From assembly GCA_021186555.1 (NCBI GenBank), contig JAJKFL010000042.1, forward strand, positions 11,090,781 to 11,154,780: 64,000 bases of DNA, written 5' to 3'. The translations under genes were made by a program, and so were the position numbers. This stretch comes from Reticulitermes speratus (taxonomy: Eukaryota > Arthropoda > Insecta > Blattodea > Rhinotermitidae). Shown in pieces: positions 30,926 through 41,879 of the stretch (positions are counted from its first letter, which is position 1; each line of letters starts with the position of its first letter). The notes under the pieces are model-generated. The model saw nothing but the letters and a program-made list of their open reading frames with translations, was not told where the DNA came from and did no database searches.

Positions 30926-33755
30926 TGAAACACTGGTACACGATATACGTAACGCACTAAACATGGTACACGAATACGTAACGTACTAAACACTGGTACA
31001 CGATATACGTAACGTACTAAACACTGGTACACGATATACGTAACGCACTAAACACTGGTACACGATATACGTAACGTACTAAACACTGGTACACGATATA
31101 CGTAACGCACTAAACACTGGTACACGATATACGTAACGTACTAAACACTGGTACACGATATACGTAACGCACTAAACACTGGTACACAATATACGTAACG
31201 TACTAAACACTGGTACACGTATACGTAACGTACTAAACACTGGTAGACGATATAGTAACGTACTAAACACTGGTACACGATATACGTAACGCACTAAACA
31301 CTGGTACACAATATAGTAACGTACTAAACACTGGTACACGATATACGTAACGCACTAAACACTGGTAAACACGATATACGTAACGTACTAAACACTGGTA
31401 CACGATATACGTAACGCACTAAACACTGGTACACATATAGTAACGTACTAAACACTGGTACACATATACGTAACGTACTAAACACTGGTACACGATATAC
31501 GTAACGTCACTAAACACTGGTACACAATATAGTAACGTACTAAACACTGGTACACGATATACGTAACGCACTAAACACTGGTACACAATATAGTAACGTA
31601 CTAAACACTGGTACACGATATACGTAACGCACTAAACACTGGTACACGATATACGTAACGCAATAAACACTGGTACACGATATACGTAACGCACTAAACA
31701 CTGGTACACAATATAGTAACGTACTAAACACTGGTACACGATATACGTAACGCACTAAACACTGGTACACGATATACGTAACGTACTAAACATTGGTACA
31801 CGATATACGTAACGTACTAACACTGGTACACGATATACGTAACGCACTAAACACTGGTACACGATATAGTAACGTACTAAACACTGGTACACGATATACG
31901 TAACGCACTAAACACTGGTACACAATATAGTAACGTACTAAACACTGGTACACGATATACGTAACGTACTAAACACTGGTACACGATATACGTAACGTAC
32001 TAACACTGGTACACGATATACGTAACGTACTAAACACTGGTACACGATATACGTAACGTACTAACACTGGTACACGATATACGTAACGCACTAAACACTG
32101 GTACACGATATAGTAACGTACTAAACACTGGTACACGATATACGTAACGCACTAAACACTGGTACACGATATACGTAACGCACTAAACACTGGTACACAT
32201 ATAGTAACGTACTAAACACTGGTACACGATATACGTAACGCACTAAACACTGGTACACGATATACGTAACGTACTAAACACTGGTACACGATATACGTAA
32301 CGTACTAAACACTGGTACACGATATACGTAACGCACTAAACACTGGTACACGATATAGTAACGTACTAAACACTGGTACACGATATACGTAACGCACTAA
32401 ACACTGGTACACGATATACGTAACGCACTAAACACTGGTACACGATATACGTAACGTACTAAACACTGGTACACGATATACGTAACGTACTAAACACTGG
32501 TACACGAACGTAATATAGAGTAACGTAACTATAAACACTGGTACACGATATACGTAACGTACTAAACACTGGTACACGATATACGTAACCTACTAAACAC
32601 TGGTACACGATATACGTAACGTAATAAACACTGGTACACGATAAACGTAACGTACTAAACACTGGTACACGATATACGTAACGTACTAAACACTGGTACA
32701 CGATATACGTAACGTACTAAACACTGTATACGATATACGTAACGTACTAAACACTGGTACACGATATACGTAACGTAATAAACACTGGTACACGATATAC
32801 GTAACGTACTAAACACTGGTACACGATATACGTAACGTACTAAACACTGGTACACGATATACGTAACGTACTAAACACTAGTACACGATATACGTAACGT
32901 ACTAAACACTGGTACACGATATACGTAACGTAACTAAACACTGGTACACGATATACGTAACGTACTAAACACTGGTACACGATATACGTAACGTACTAAA
33001 CACTGGTACACGATATACGTAACGTACTAAACACTGGTACACGATATACGTAACGTACTAAACACTGGTACACGTATAACGTAACGTACTAAACACTGGT
33101 ACACGATATACGTAACGTACTAAACACTGGTACACGTATACGTAACGTACTAAACACTGGTACACGATATACGTAACGTACTAAACACTGGTACACGATA
33201 TACGTAACGTATAAACACTGGTACAATATAACGTATAAACGTAACGTACATAAACACTGGTACACGATATACGTAACGTACTAAACACTGGTACACGATA
33301 TACGTAACGTACTAAACACTGGTACACGATATACGTAACGTACTAAACACTGGTACACGATATACGTAACGTAATAAACACTGGTACACGATATACAAAC
33401 GTACTAAACACTGGTACACGATATACGTAACGTACTAAACACTGGTACACGATATACGTAACGTACTAAACACTGGTACACGACAACATACGTAACGTAC
33501 TAACACAACATGGTACACGATATACGTAACGTACTAAACAATGGTACACGACATACGTAACGTACTAAACACTGGTACACGATATACGTAACGTACTAAA
33601 CACTGGTACACGATATACGTAACGTACTAAACACTGGTACACGATATACGTAACGTACTAAACACTGGTACACGACATACGTAACGTACTAAACACTGGT
33701 ACACGACATACGTAACGTACTAAACACTGGTACACGATGTACGCAACGTACTAAA
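30926..33755. repeat. 31-bp satellite, about 90 copies
   Basis: The unit is 31 bp: AAACACTGGTACACGATATA followed by CGTAACGTACT. About 2.83 kb gives some 91 units. In the left half (to about 32450) units alternate CGCACT with CGTACT, and many have a shortened ATATAGTAACG form; in the right half CGTACT units are almost uniform. Each unit has two palindromic sites (GTAC, ACGT-like). Minus-strand frames stay open across a few units and give false peptides. Located in the large receptor intron. Confidence 0.97.
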
Positions 33756-33792
33756 GATCGATATAATATAACAGAAACGTTATGTTTTTCAG

Positions 33793-34169
33793 TTTAGTCA
33801 CATTAACGCAGATGATAAAATACATTCAAAAGTAAGACCAAAACTCCTACGTGTTTCGGCGCCGAGGTGCCATCAACAGGGAGCTATCCAAACAACTGAA
33901 AACGTATGCCTGGGACATCTCACCTAAAAAAATTTTAAATTTACAGTATTGTGATTTTGTGATTGTTGACTTTGCGCATTTTTGAATTTTAATATTCTAA
34001 TTATTTCAATCATTTTAATGAGGGCGACGCAATACCTACATAAGCGTTACGGCCTTGTATTCCTTTCTTTGGATAGCTCCCTGATGACGGCACCTCGGTG
34101 CCGAAACATGTAGGAATTTTGTACTTTTGAATTATTGTATTATGTGCATAAGTTGGTTAATGTAGTGAC
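33793..34169. mobile_element. Hammerhead inverted-repeat element IR13
   Basis: Arms of about 100 bp (33793-33892 and 34067-34169) with AGTCACATTAAC and its near complement at the ends, GTGCATAAGTTGGTT at 34143-34157 and hammerhead motifs. The minus ribozyme (33844-33886) has CUGUUGA (A6 changed). It lies within 40 bp of the satellite end. No clear target-site duplication. Confidence 0.7.
34076..34117 (+). ncRNA. Predicted type I hammerhead ribozyme, sense in CCAPR intron
   Basis: Stem I UCC/GGA, CUGAUGA, C (in place of the usual U), stem II GGCAC-CUCG-GUGCC, GAAA, stem III AC-AU-GU, A17, GGAA. Core complete; stem I is short. Confidence 0.68.
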
Positions 34170-34284
34170 TGTAAGCACATGCACTGTATGAGTAACATAA
34201 AAATTGTAACGCAGATGTTTTTATGGGACCTGCAGGCGGTCAGTCGCTTAGAACAAACGCAAAATAGACATGTATCGACATACA

Positions 34285-34560
34285 TCGTGGTCGGTATAGT
34301 GATTATGTAACGGGCTGGAAAATCCGGGGTTCGAATCCCAACAGTGACAAGAGTTTTTCTCCTCTCCAAAACGTCTAAACAAGCTCTGAGGCCCATCTAG
34401 CTTCCTACTCGATGTCTCCCGTGGACCTTTCCCACGGCTAAGGCGGCCGGAATGTGAATTAGACCACTTATCACCATCTAGTCCCGGCTGTACCAATTAG
34501 CAGAGGCACACTTCTGCTCCCCGTGTATGCCTTCATGGGGTAGGCAGGGACAACTTTACC
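34285..34560 (+). mobile_element. SINE C, tRNA-derived
   Basis: Head GTCGGTATAGTGATTATGTA and box B GGGGTTCGAATCCCAACA at 34327-34344, then TTTTCTCCTCTCCAAAACGTC, GGCGGCCGGAATG, CACCATCTAGTCCCGG and TATGCCTTCATGGGG. Typical order of SINE C. Confidence 0.8.
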
Positions 34561-34602
34561 TTTGCAATACAGACATACATATGCATATATATATATATAT
34601 AT

Positions 34603-34694
34603 ATATATACAGGGCATACACAAAAGAATGGTGCGGTTTAAATAGTATTCACTATTGAAACCGCACCATTCTTTTGTGTATACCCTGTATATAT
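34603..34694. repeat. 92 bp near-perfect palindrome
   Basis: Arms 34603-34639 and 34658-34694 are 37 bp inverted repeats with one mismatch (CAGGGCATACAC against GTGTATACCCTG). The 18 bp centre is itself mostly palindromic (AATAGT..ACTATT). It sits at the end of an (AT)n run (34584-34609). Ends of CAGGG type beside TA suggest a tiny MITE made only of terminal repeats. Confidence 0.85.
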
Positions 34695-34987
34695 AACACT
34701 AATATGTTCGTGCAGAGGAATCAGCATTGCAATTTGAGGAAACATTTATGTTGTTAGTGACGGTTGCTTACAGTGAAGTTGTGGTGGTTATTGGGAATTT
34801 TGAGCAATATTATGAAATCAAATATGGTTAAAAAATAACACCAATTTTAATTGTACATACTAAAGATGATGTCACATCTCTTTCGTACGTGTGTGCAAAT
34901 TTCACAATGAAATAAAGAGGCATAAGAAGATTGAAAATAGCAGACATGAACTTTGTGGGGTGTCCAGTAGGATTTAGTTTACTAGAG

Positions 34988-35502
34988 CAGTGGTATTCAA
35001 CCTTTTTTGTTCGCGTAACCTACATATAATTTCTCTTCAACTTTGTACCCCCAGAGTTGTTGGTGCATAATTCAAGTTATACATAGTCTATAATCTACGT
35101 CTAAAATAAGTTAAATAAATTACATCCAAAATGATGTATTAAATAAAAAGTTTTAGATGAGAAAAAGGAGAATCAAGCTATTAAATAACAAATATATTAT
35201 TGCCTATCATATAAAAATTAATAAAGGAACAAAATATTTTAGTAAAGCAAAATTATATTCACTATGTGGAATAAAATGAAACTAGCCGACCAGATAAGAA
35301 TCGCATAAAGGAGAGAGAGAAATGGCGCTCCCAAATCGCATGTCCTTACGTCCGGGTCTCTTGTGGCTAACCTTAAATCTGGCCCTGATTATTCAGTGTT
35401 TATCATGAAATAATATACCGTATATATTTTTAATTTTACGTACCCCCTAAGATGTCTTCGCGTGCCCCCGAGGGTACGCTTACCCCAGGTTGAATATCAT
35501 TG
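34988..35502. mobile_element. Non-autonomous hAT-type element
   Basis: The left end CAGTGGTATTCAACCTTTTT and right end GGTTGAATATCATTG are inverted repeats (CARTGRTATTCAACC), typical of hAT transposons. An 8 bp direct repeat TACTAGAG/TACTAGAC (one mismatch) flanks at 34980-34987 and 35503-35510, the hAT duplication length. The 515 bp interior has no transposase and contains TACCCCC blocks near both ends. Confidence 0.82.
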
Positions 35503-35539
35503 TACTAGACCACAGAATAAATTAATAACCAATGACGTC

Positions 35540-35720
35540 CAGTGGTTACTATAGCTACCACCACGCCTGGCACTCAAAAGCCTTACATTCTGTCCACAAA
35601 GCGTATGAGTCTCAGCAAATATAGCGATTATTTACTTGTACAGCATTAAGCACTGCACGGTGTAATGGGGACTGAGTGTTTACTGTGAGGTACGAACTGA
35701 GTACTTAAATATCTGTCACT
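35540..35720 (+). repeat. Dispersed repeat family R4
   Basis: AGTGGTTACTATAGCTACCA, AAGCCTTACATTCTGTCCAC, AAAGCGTATG, AGCGATTATTTACTTGTACA, GTGTTTACTGTGAGGTACGA in R4 order. Confidence 0.6.
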
Positions 35721-36552
35721 TGAAATTTGTGCTGCATGGCGATAAAGAGACCATTATCCGGGTACATTCCAGTATTCAAACTGGTCTTTTATTGGCGAAA
35801 CTTCGTGACCATACGAGAAAGAAAAAAGACATATCAAGAAATAACTGAATACAGTTTACTTTCTTCTGATATATGTTATTTACTTGTTCTATTCATGTCT
35901 ATAGCCATTTTATGCACATTCGAAAGAACTGAATGCCAGGAGATATAAATTGAAAAGATGAATAATAGAAAGAAGACATGCACATGCTCCGTTTATAACA
36001 ACGTGCCCCTTTGTTATTGTGCGTGGCGTTTGAGCTCTGCGTTTCGATTGAAACACCTCCCACCCCACAACCCATTTTAAATTCTTTATACAAATTATGG
36101 ACAAATAACTACCTACTTTGGAATGTTCGCCCTCTTTATGTGGTACATAAAGCTACATGTCATAAATCTCTTTAACTATTTACATTCAGCCATTTTCACA
36201 TTAACCCACGTCTCTTCATTTCATACGAAAGAAGGGCAACATTTGGTTTAGAAAACGTACTAAATTCTGAGAAGAAGTTTAAATGTGTCTGCTTTTTAAA
36301 TACCACAATTTACAATGTCAGAGAAGCTACTTGGAAAATTCTAAAATACATAAGGCGCAGAGAAATGTTCATTGTGATGTTGTATATTTCCAAGAACATT
36401 ATTTCTCTCTCATTCAACTCATTTTACCTTTTCTTATTCTTCTTATAGCTTGGTCACTATTATTCAGAATAGTGTTTGCGGGGAGGCAGAACGTGTGTTC
36501 TTAAATAACTGATAAAAATGGAGGACTACAAAGATTTGGATGAACCTATAAT
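35721..36552. other. Intron: no recognisable feature
   Basis: No exon or repeat seen. Confidence 0.4.
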
Positions 36553-37640
36553 ATTGTGTAGAACATACATAATTGTGTGCAGAACAACATAATATTTTGT
36601 AGAACATACATAATGGTGTGTACAACATATACAGTATTGTGCACAACACACATACTATTGTGTAGAACATACACAATATTGTGTAGAACACACAAACTAT
36701 TGTATAGAACATACACAATATATTGTGCAGAACATACATACTATTGTGTAGAACATACACAATATTGTGTAGAACACACAAACTATTGTATAGAACATAC
36801 ACAATATATTGTGCAGAACATACATACTATTGTGTAGAACATACACAATATTGTGTAGAACACACAAACTATTGTATAGAACATACACAATATATTGTGC
36901 AGAACATACATACTATTGTGTAGAACATACACAATATTGTGTAGAACACACAAACTATTGTATAGAACATACACAATATATTGTGCAGAACATACATACT
37001 ATTGTGTAGAACATACACAATATTGTGTAGAACACACAAACTATTGTATAGAACATACACAATATATTGTGCAGAACATACATACTATTGTGTAGAACAT
37101 ACACAATATTGTGTAGAACACACAAACTATTGTATAGAACATACACAATATATTGTGCAGAACATACATACTATTGTGTAGAACATACACAATATTGTGT
37201 AGAACACACAAACTATTGTATAGAACATACACGATATATTGTGCAGAACACGCATACTATTGTGTAGAACATACACAATATTGTGTAGAACACACAAACT
37301 ATTGTGTAGAACATATACAATATATTGTGCAGAACATACATACTATTGTGTAGAACATACACAATATTGTGTAGAACACACAAACTATTGTATAGAACAT
37401 ACACAATATATTGTGCAGAACATACATACTATTGTGTAGAACATACACAATATTGTGTAGAACACACAAACTATTGTATAGAACATACACAATATATTGT
37501 GCAGAACATGCATACTATTGTGTAGAACATACACAATATTGTGTAGAACACACAAACTATTGTGTAGAACATATACAATATATTGTGCAGAACATACATA
37601 CTATTGTGTAGAACATATACAATATTGTGTGCAACATACA
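36553..37640. repeat. 86-bp tandem array, about 12 copies
   Basis: The unit is 86 bp and is built of four roughly 21 bp sub-units of the TAGAACATACACAATATTGTG type, each with a CACAATATTGTG-like palindrome. Copies from 36733 to 37230 are essentially identical; the following copies contain two variant units 258 bp (three units) apart with the same changes (ACA(C/T)GCATAC and GTGTAGAACATATAC), showing duplication of a three-unit block. Since 86 is not a multiple of 3, open frames shift by one copy on each strand; these are not genes. Confidence 0.96.
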
Positions 37641-38689
37641 TAACTTTGTGCTTCAACGTATTTATTCAGTTCTTTTGTTTCACTACACAGAAAAATAAAT
37701 TTTATTTGAATGTTGAAATAATAATTTTATTCACTTACCTTAAATTGAAGCATGCACTTTCACGGGATCACCAGGCAGTGTGTGTCAGTCTAAACCAATG
37801 CCACCGCGTTCAGTATAGACTATTATAAGGCATCTACAGGGCTGATCTAACGTGTGTCAGTTTGGTGTACCTCACTTCAAGTGCTTAATAAATCTAATTG
37901 ATTTTCACGAAATTTAGTCTGAAAGCTACGCCATTAGATGTCAGCCCAACGCCACTCATCCTAGTTCACGCAGTCAGTAACACGATACGGAGGAATGGTG
38001 AACTTGTGACATTTGGCCGGGATTAGTGCCGCCTAAGTTTTGAGTTCTGAAATAATAATGTATGTTAACAGACTTTGGGAAATTATGCAACCTTTGTTAT
38101 GGAAACACTTTTGTGGAACGTAAAATACCAACATGGCGGGCTTGTGAAAATTTTCTTTAACTCCCAGTTTAATGGTGATAACTGATACGTTAATGCAGCT
38201 AGGCAAGTGGAGTTTGGTATGGGAATTGAACATAATTATATCTACACACTGTTTACTAACTACTGTTTGTGCGTAAAAAATTACTAACATGGCGACAATG
38301 TTAAACTTTAAAACATAGTCATTTTTTGCTTCAACCAGCTTTGTTTTATATATATAATACATATTATTCTTTCGGCCTCCCTGCCTGCCTAACTGCCTGT
38401 CTGTCTGCCTCCCTGCCTGCCTGTCTGTCTGGCTGGCTGGCTGGCCGATGCTTCCTCCGTTCGTAGAACTTGTTACTTCAGAACGGCACATCCTAAAAAC
38501 AGCAGCATATACGAGTATTGCCAAAGCTAAGTCACTTTAATTTGAAAGACGTTTGTTAATTAAAACGCACAAACTGCGTCTCACATTACGTAAACAGGCC
38601 AGAAGCTAAATATCCTATTACTCCCATGTATCTCATGGAAACTGAACAAAAGATGATCCGTTAAAAAATGAAAAATACCAAGAATGTGG
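37641..38689. repeat. Intron: (CTGC/CTGT)n at 38370-38446
   Basis: A tetranucleotide run of CTGC, CTGT and CTGG lies at about 38370-38446. The 163-codon minus-strand frame spans this run (QTDRQAGRQTDRQ) and has no domain. No gene seen. Confidence 0.6.
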
Positions 38690-38790
38690 TAACTGGTAAA
38701 TAATTACCGACGTTTAGAAGGAGCCCAGTGCTTTCATCTTTGAAACGTCAGTGACTACGAATCGACATGGCATAACATCCCAGAAGTCTT
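38690..38790. repeat. R2 fragment with inverted halves
   Basis: AATTACCGACGTTTAGAAGG and TTTGAAACGTCAGTGAC are inverted partners, followed by GGCATAACATCCCAGAAG, as in other R2 copies. Confidence 0.5.
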
Positions 38791-38929
38791 GAATCTTCAA
38801 AACCAAGGCTAATTTCTGGCTGAAGATATTTAAAATGATTCAATTTATCTCTGTCCATTCTATTTATATTTTAAGCCTCTTCATGCGTCTACAATTATCG
38901 TGTTTCATTGTAACCCTTTAAAGCCTAGT

Positions 38930-39145
38930 GGTTACGTTATTTACCATTACGTATAACATTTAAAAATTCTACCTTCTGCTCACAAGTGTATTTATATGTT
39001 TCATATGACTCTAAAACAAAGAGCGATTATATCGCTGTAAAACATTAACTGGTTGGTTTTTATAGCCAGATAGAAAGTGTTTACTGCGCGGTACGAATTG
39101 AATCTTTAAACATAAATCAGGTTAATTCTGGTCTTTAAAGGTTTA
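38930..39145 (+). repeat. Dispersed repeat family R4
   Basis: Closest relative of 635-870; shares TTCTGCTCACA, GTGTATTTATATGTT, GAGCGATTAT, TTGGTTTTTATAGCC, TTTACTGCGCGGTACGAA, TCTTTAAAGGTTTAAC. Confidence 0.62.
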
Positions 39146-39554
39146 ACATTCTTCCAGTATCTTAATGTAAACGTTACTCTGTTACTGATCAACAGTATTT
39201 CCTCCGACCTCAAGAATGAGAAGTGTGATCATATTTTCATGCTCTGTTTGACAGAAACAATGGTACGTGTCATTTATTTCACGCGAGGAATAACATAAGC
39301 GGAGGAGGAAACATATCGAACGGTGAACTGCCCGGCACAATTACTATTAAATAATCATAATAGCCAGGGGATCTGTGGTTCAGGGCAGCAATGAATTTAG
39401 TTACGCCAAGACTTGACACTGCTAATGGACGGTATTATCGAACAGGTTCTATTGACTCATACTGTGGCTAAGTGGCTTGTACACGTAATCACTGAACCAG
39501 CAGACATTACCACATCTGTTATATACATACATATACTAGATGTGTACCAGTAAG
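39146..39554. other. Intron: no recognisable feature
   Basis: Nothing recognised. Confidence 0.35.
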
Positions 39555-39660
39555 CAAAGCTGTCCCTGTGAACGCCATACAGGCGTATTGGGGAGTAGAG
39601 TTATAGCTTCACTCATTTTTAATCTCGTCACTAGATGGCTGTGTGTGGCCAGCACGTGAA
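39555..39660 (-). mobile_element. SINE C fragment
   Basis: Reverse complement of the SINE C 3' half: CATCTAGTGACGAG, GAGCTATAACTCTACTCCCC and GCCTGTATGGCGTTC. A head-like piece (GTAGTCGGTACAGCAACTA) is separate, at about 39817-39840 on the plus strand. Confidence 0.6.
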
Positions 39661-39939
39661 ATAACCTACTCACTTCAGTCCAGTTATCAAGTTAGGATAA
39701 AGTCACTTCAGTCCAGATATCAAGTTACAAAAACACGTGACATTCACCGCCACTCATCCATGTGTAGACCAAAGATGTGGTGTCCAAGACAAAACATGTT
39801 ACATCATCGACATGTTGTAGTCGGTACAGCAACTAACTACGGGCTGTATATAATAAAATAATATAATAATGTGTACATATTATTTACATAATCCTATTAC
39901 GTCTACTCATGAATATTTTCTATTACATGTGTGAAACTA

Positions 39940-40100
39940 CATAAAGGTAAAGGCTGTCCCATTACACGCCAAGTAGGCACAGAGGGGAGGTACAGATATA
40001 GCTCTACCTACACTCGACCCCCAACGCTAGAAGGGGTTGGGTGGTCAGCTCCATGCCCCGGCCGCTTTACTCCCGGGAAAGAGACCCGGTACGCATTGTG
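39940..40100 (-). mobile_element. SINE C fragment
   Basis: Reverse complement has GGGAGTAAAGCGGCCGGGGC, TGACCACCCAACCCC, GAGCTATATCTGTACCTCCC and GGACAGCCTTTACCTTTA. 5' truncated, lacking the tRNA head. Confidence 0.7.
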
Positions 40101-40199
40101 AAACTACATCGTCGTCGAAAATCGTCTTAGAAAAGGCAGCCATTTTACCACAGAACTATTAAATTGAAAAGTAGTTTGAATTTAATTCTGAAAAATGTA

Positions 40200-40430
40200 T
40201 ATAATATGTATTCTAATCAGTTATTAACAATTTCAACAATTTACATTTTTATATGTATAAGTAGGTTTTGAAGTACGCAGTAATGTATGTTTGTACACTT
40301 CGCTTTGTAGTACTTAAGCTCATTAACAATAGCCCTGAGGGGCCTAAACATGTAGCAGACTAATTTTAGACAATTAGAGGTTTCTCCCCAAATGTGCTGT
40401 GTTTTGTTGATTCTAACTATTATGACACAT
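40200..40430 (+). mobile_element. Degraded ribozyme-element remnant
   Basis: AGCCCTGAGGGGCCTAAACATGTAG around 40330-40354 and ATGTGCTGTGTTTTGTTG at 40393-40410 recall the hammerhead (CTGAGGA..CCGAAACATGTAG) and the terminal GTGCAT..GTTGGT of the family. Stem II is lost. Low confidence. Confidence 0.35.
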
Positions 40431-41879
40431 TTTTTTTTTGTTTTTACCTCATAATGGAAGCAGAAACATTTTCCGAAACAACAGGATGAAGAGAGAAGTC
40501 CAGTACATGCATCAGCCCTACATAAAAATTGCTTGTCACAAAATCTTTCATGATTTAATGTTGAAAAAGAAGCACTTTCCCATATTGGGGAAGGTTTCAT
40601 CTTGTAAATACCTACTTTATAAATGGATGTGCTATGTTATTACTGGTTTTAATATATTTTCCAGCTCTGAATGAGCGATGCTGGAAGAAGCCTTGTGTTT
40701 TGATGAGGCACGTCGTCGTCGATCTACAAAGTTTTCCGTGCATGTTTTCGGTACTTCCTGTCTCCAAGGCATATTCTCACAACCATTCCTAATCCATCTC
40801 AAATATAAACCAGCGCATTTCTCGTGTTTGAGGTTTACCAACCCAACAAAATCAATACAAGACTACATTTCAGTATACAGTCTTGCATTCTTGCGAAGTA
40901 ATTCCGATGTCTGAAATACACGTTCGTGCGGAAATTGTGTCTGGTGAAATATGTTTAGACAGGAGATAAGGACTTGCTGTTTATTGCGCCATCTGACATC
41001 ATGGCTGACGGTCGTTAATATATAAGAGTTCTATTTTCCGTGTGTTTTCTTCTTCAAAATGTCCAAACTGGCTCTGGGGACCATCCGTCCTCTATTCAAT
41101 GAATGCCGCCGACTCCTTCTTCAGAGTAAAATGTCGAAATTTAAACCTGAACAGTCACCTCCATCTACTGCCGAGGTTTATGCTGTGTACACTAACTGTA
41201 TTCTTGATGATGAGGCCATACTGTTAAGTAATTGTAGCAGTTTAATTTTAGTATAGAGCCACCATGTTGACAAAATTCTACATTTAAATTATCAGTGCTA
41301 GAGACTTTTCTATTATTTGCTTTTTTTCAATATAATGTGTAATTCCTCCAATGATATGTTTTGTTCATAGCCAATTATTTCATTCTCTTCTTCGTCACAA
41401 TCTTTTTTAGTATCAGGTTTGAGCCACAATTATGTCTTCCAGTCTGCTTATAATATTGAATTGGTTGTATTTGATAATTTACTTCTAACTGCTGCTTATT
41501 TTTATCAAAACTCTTCTTTGTGGGCCTATTATGTTACTTTCCAATAATTTCCAAATTTACCCAATCATTTCGACAAATCTAGCTAATTTTCCAAAGTCTG
41601 CTATAAACTTATATTTAATATAATGTTGTGGGCTTTTATTTTGTAGATGCATTTAGATTTATGTTCCTTCCTATCAATTACTTGTTTTAAGTCTTCTTTA
41701 TATGTCCTTAACAATGTTTTCTCTATATTAGGACTATTTTCAAGGCTACCTTAGCGACTTCCAAGATTGCTTCTTTTATATTTGGACCTAATTACCTTTC
41801 AATCAGTTTTCTATCAGATTTGGATGCTTTCTTCTTGTCAGGTTTCACTGACACACGCCTTTGTATTATTCTTTTCAGA
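40431..41879. other. Intron: no recognisable feature
   Basis: About 1.4 kb with no domain, tandem repeat or mobile-element end recognised. Confidence 0.4.

Noticed and set aside
30841..32855. Minus-strand repeat peptides (VPVFSTLRIS-type)
   Set aside because: Translations of the 31-bp satellite; they break every few units and have no gene context.
30926..33755. CRISPR-like array
   Set aside because: Units are contiguous without unique spacers, in a eukaryotic intron; it is a satellite.
36464..37656. Staggered 60-110 codon frames on both strands
   Set aside because: Each is the same 86-bp unit shifted by one copy; no start, splice or domain support.
38033..38524. 163-codon minus-strand frame
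   Set aside because: Includes a CTGC/CTGT microsatellite giving QTDRQAGRQ; no homology recognised.
40328..40356. Hammerhead motif CTGAGGGGCCTAAACATGTAG
   Set aside because: Stem II is absent and G8-A9 are lost; kept only as a degraded element remnant.
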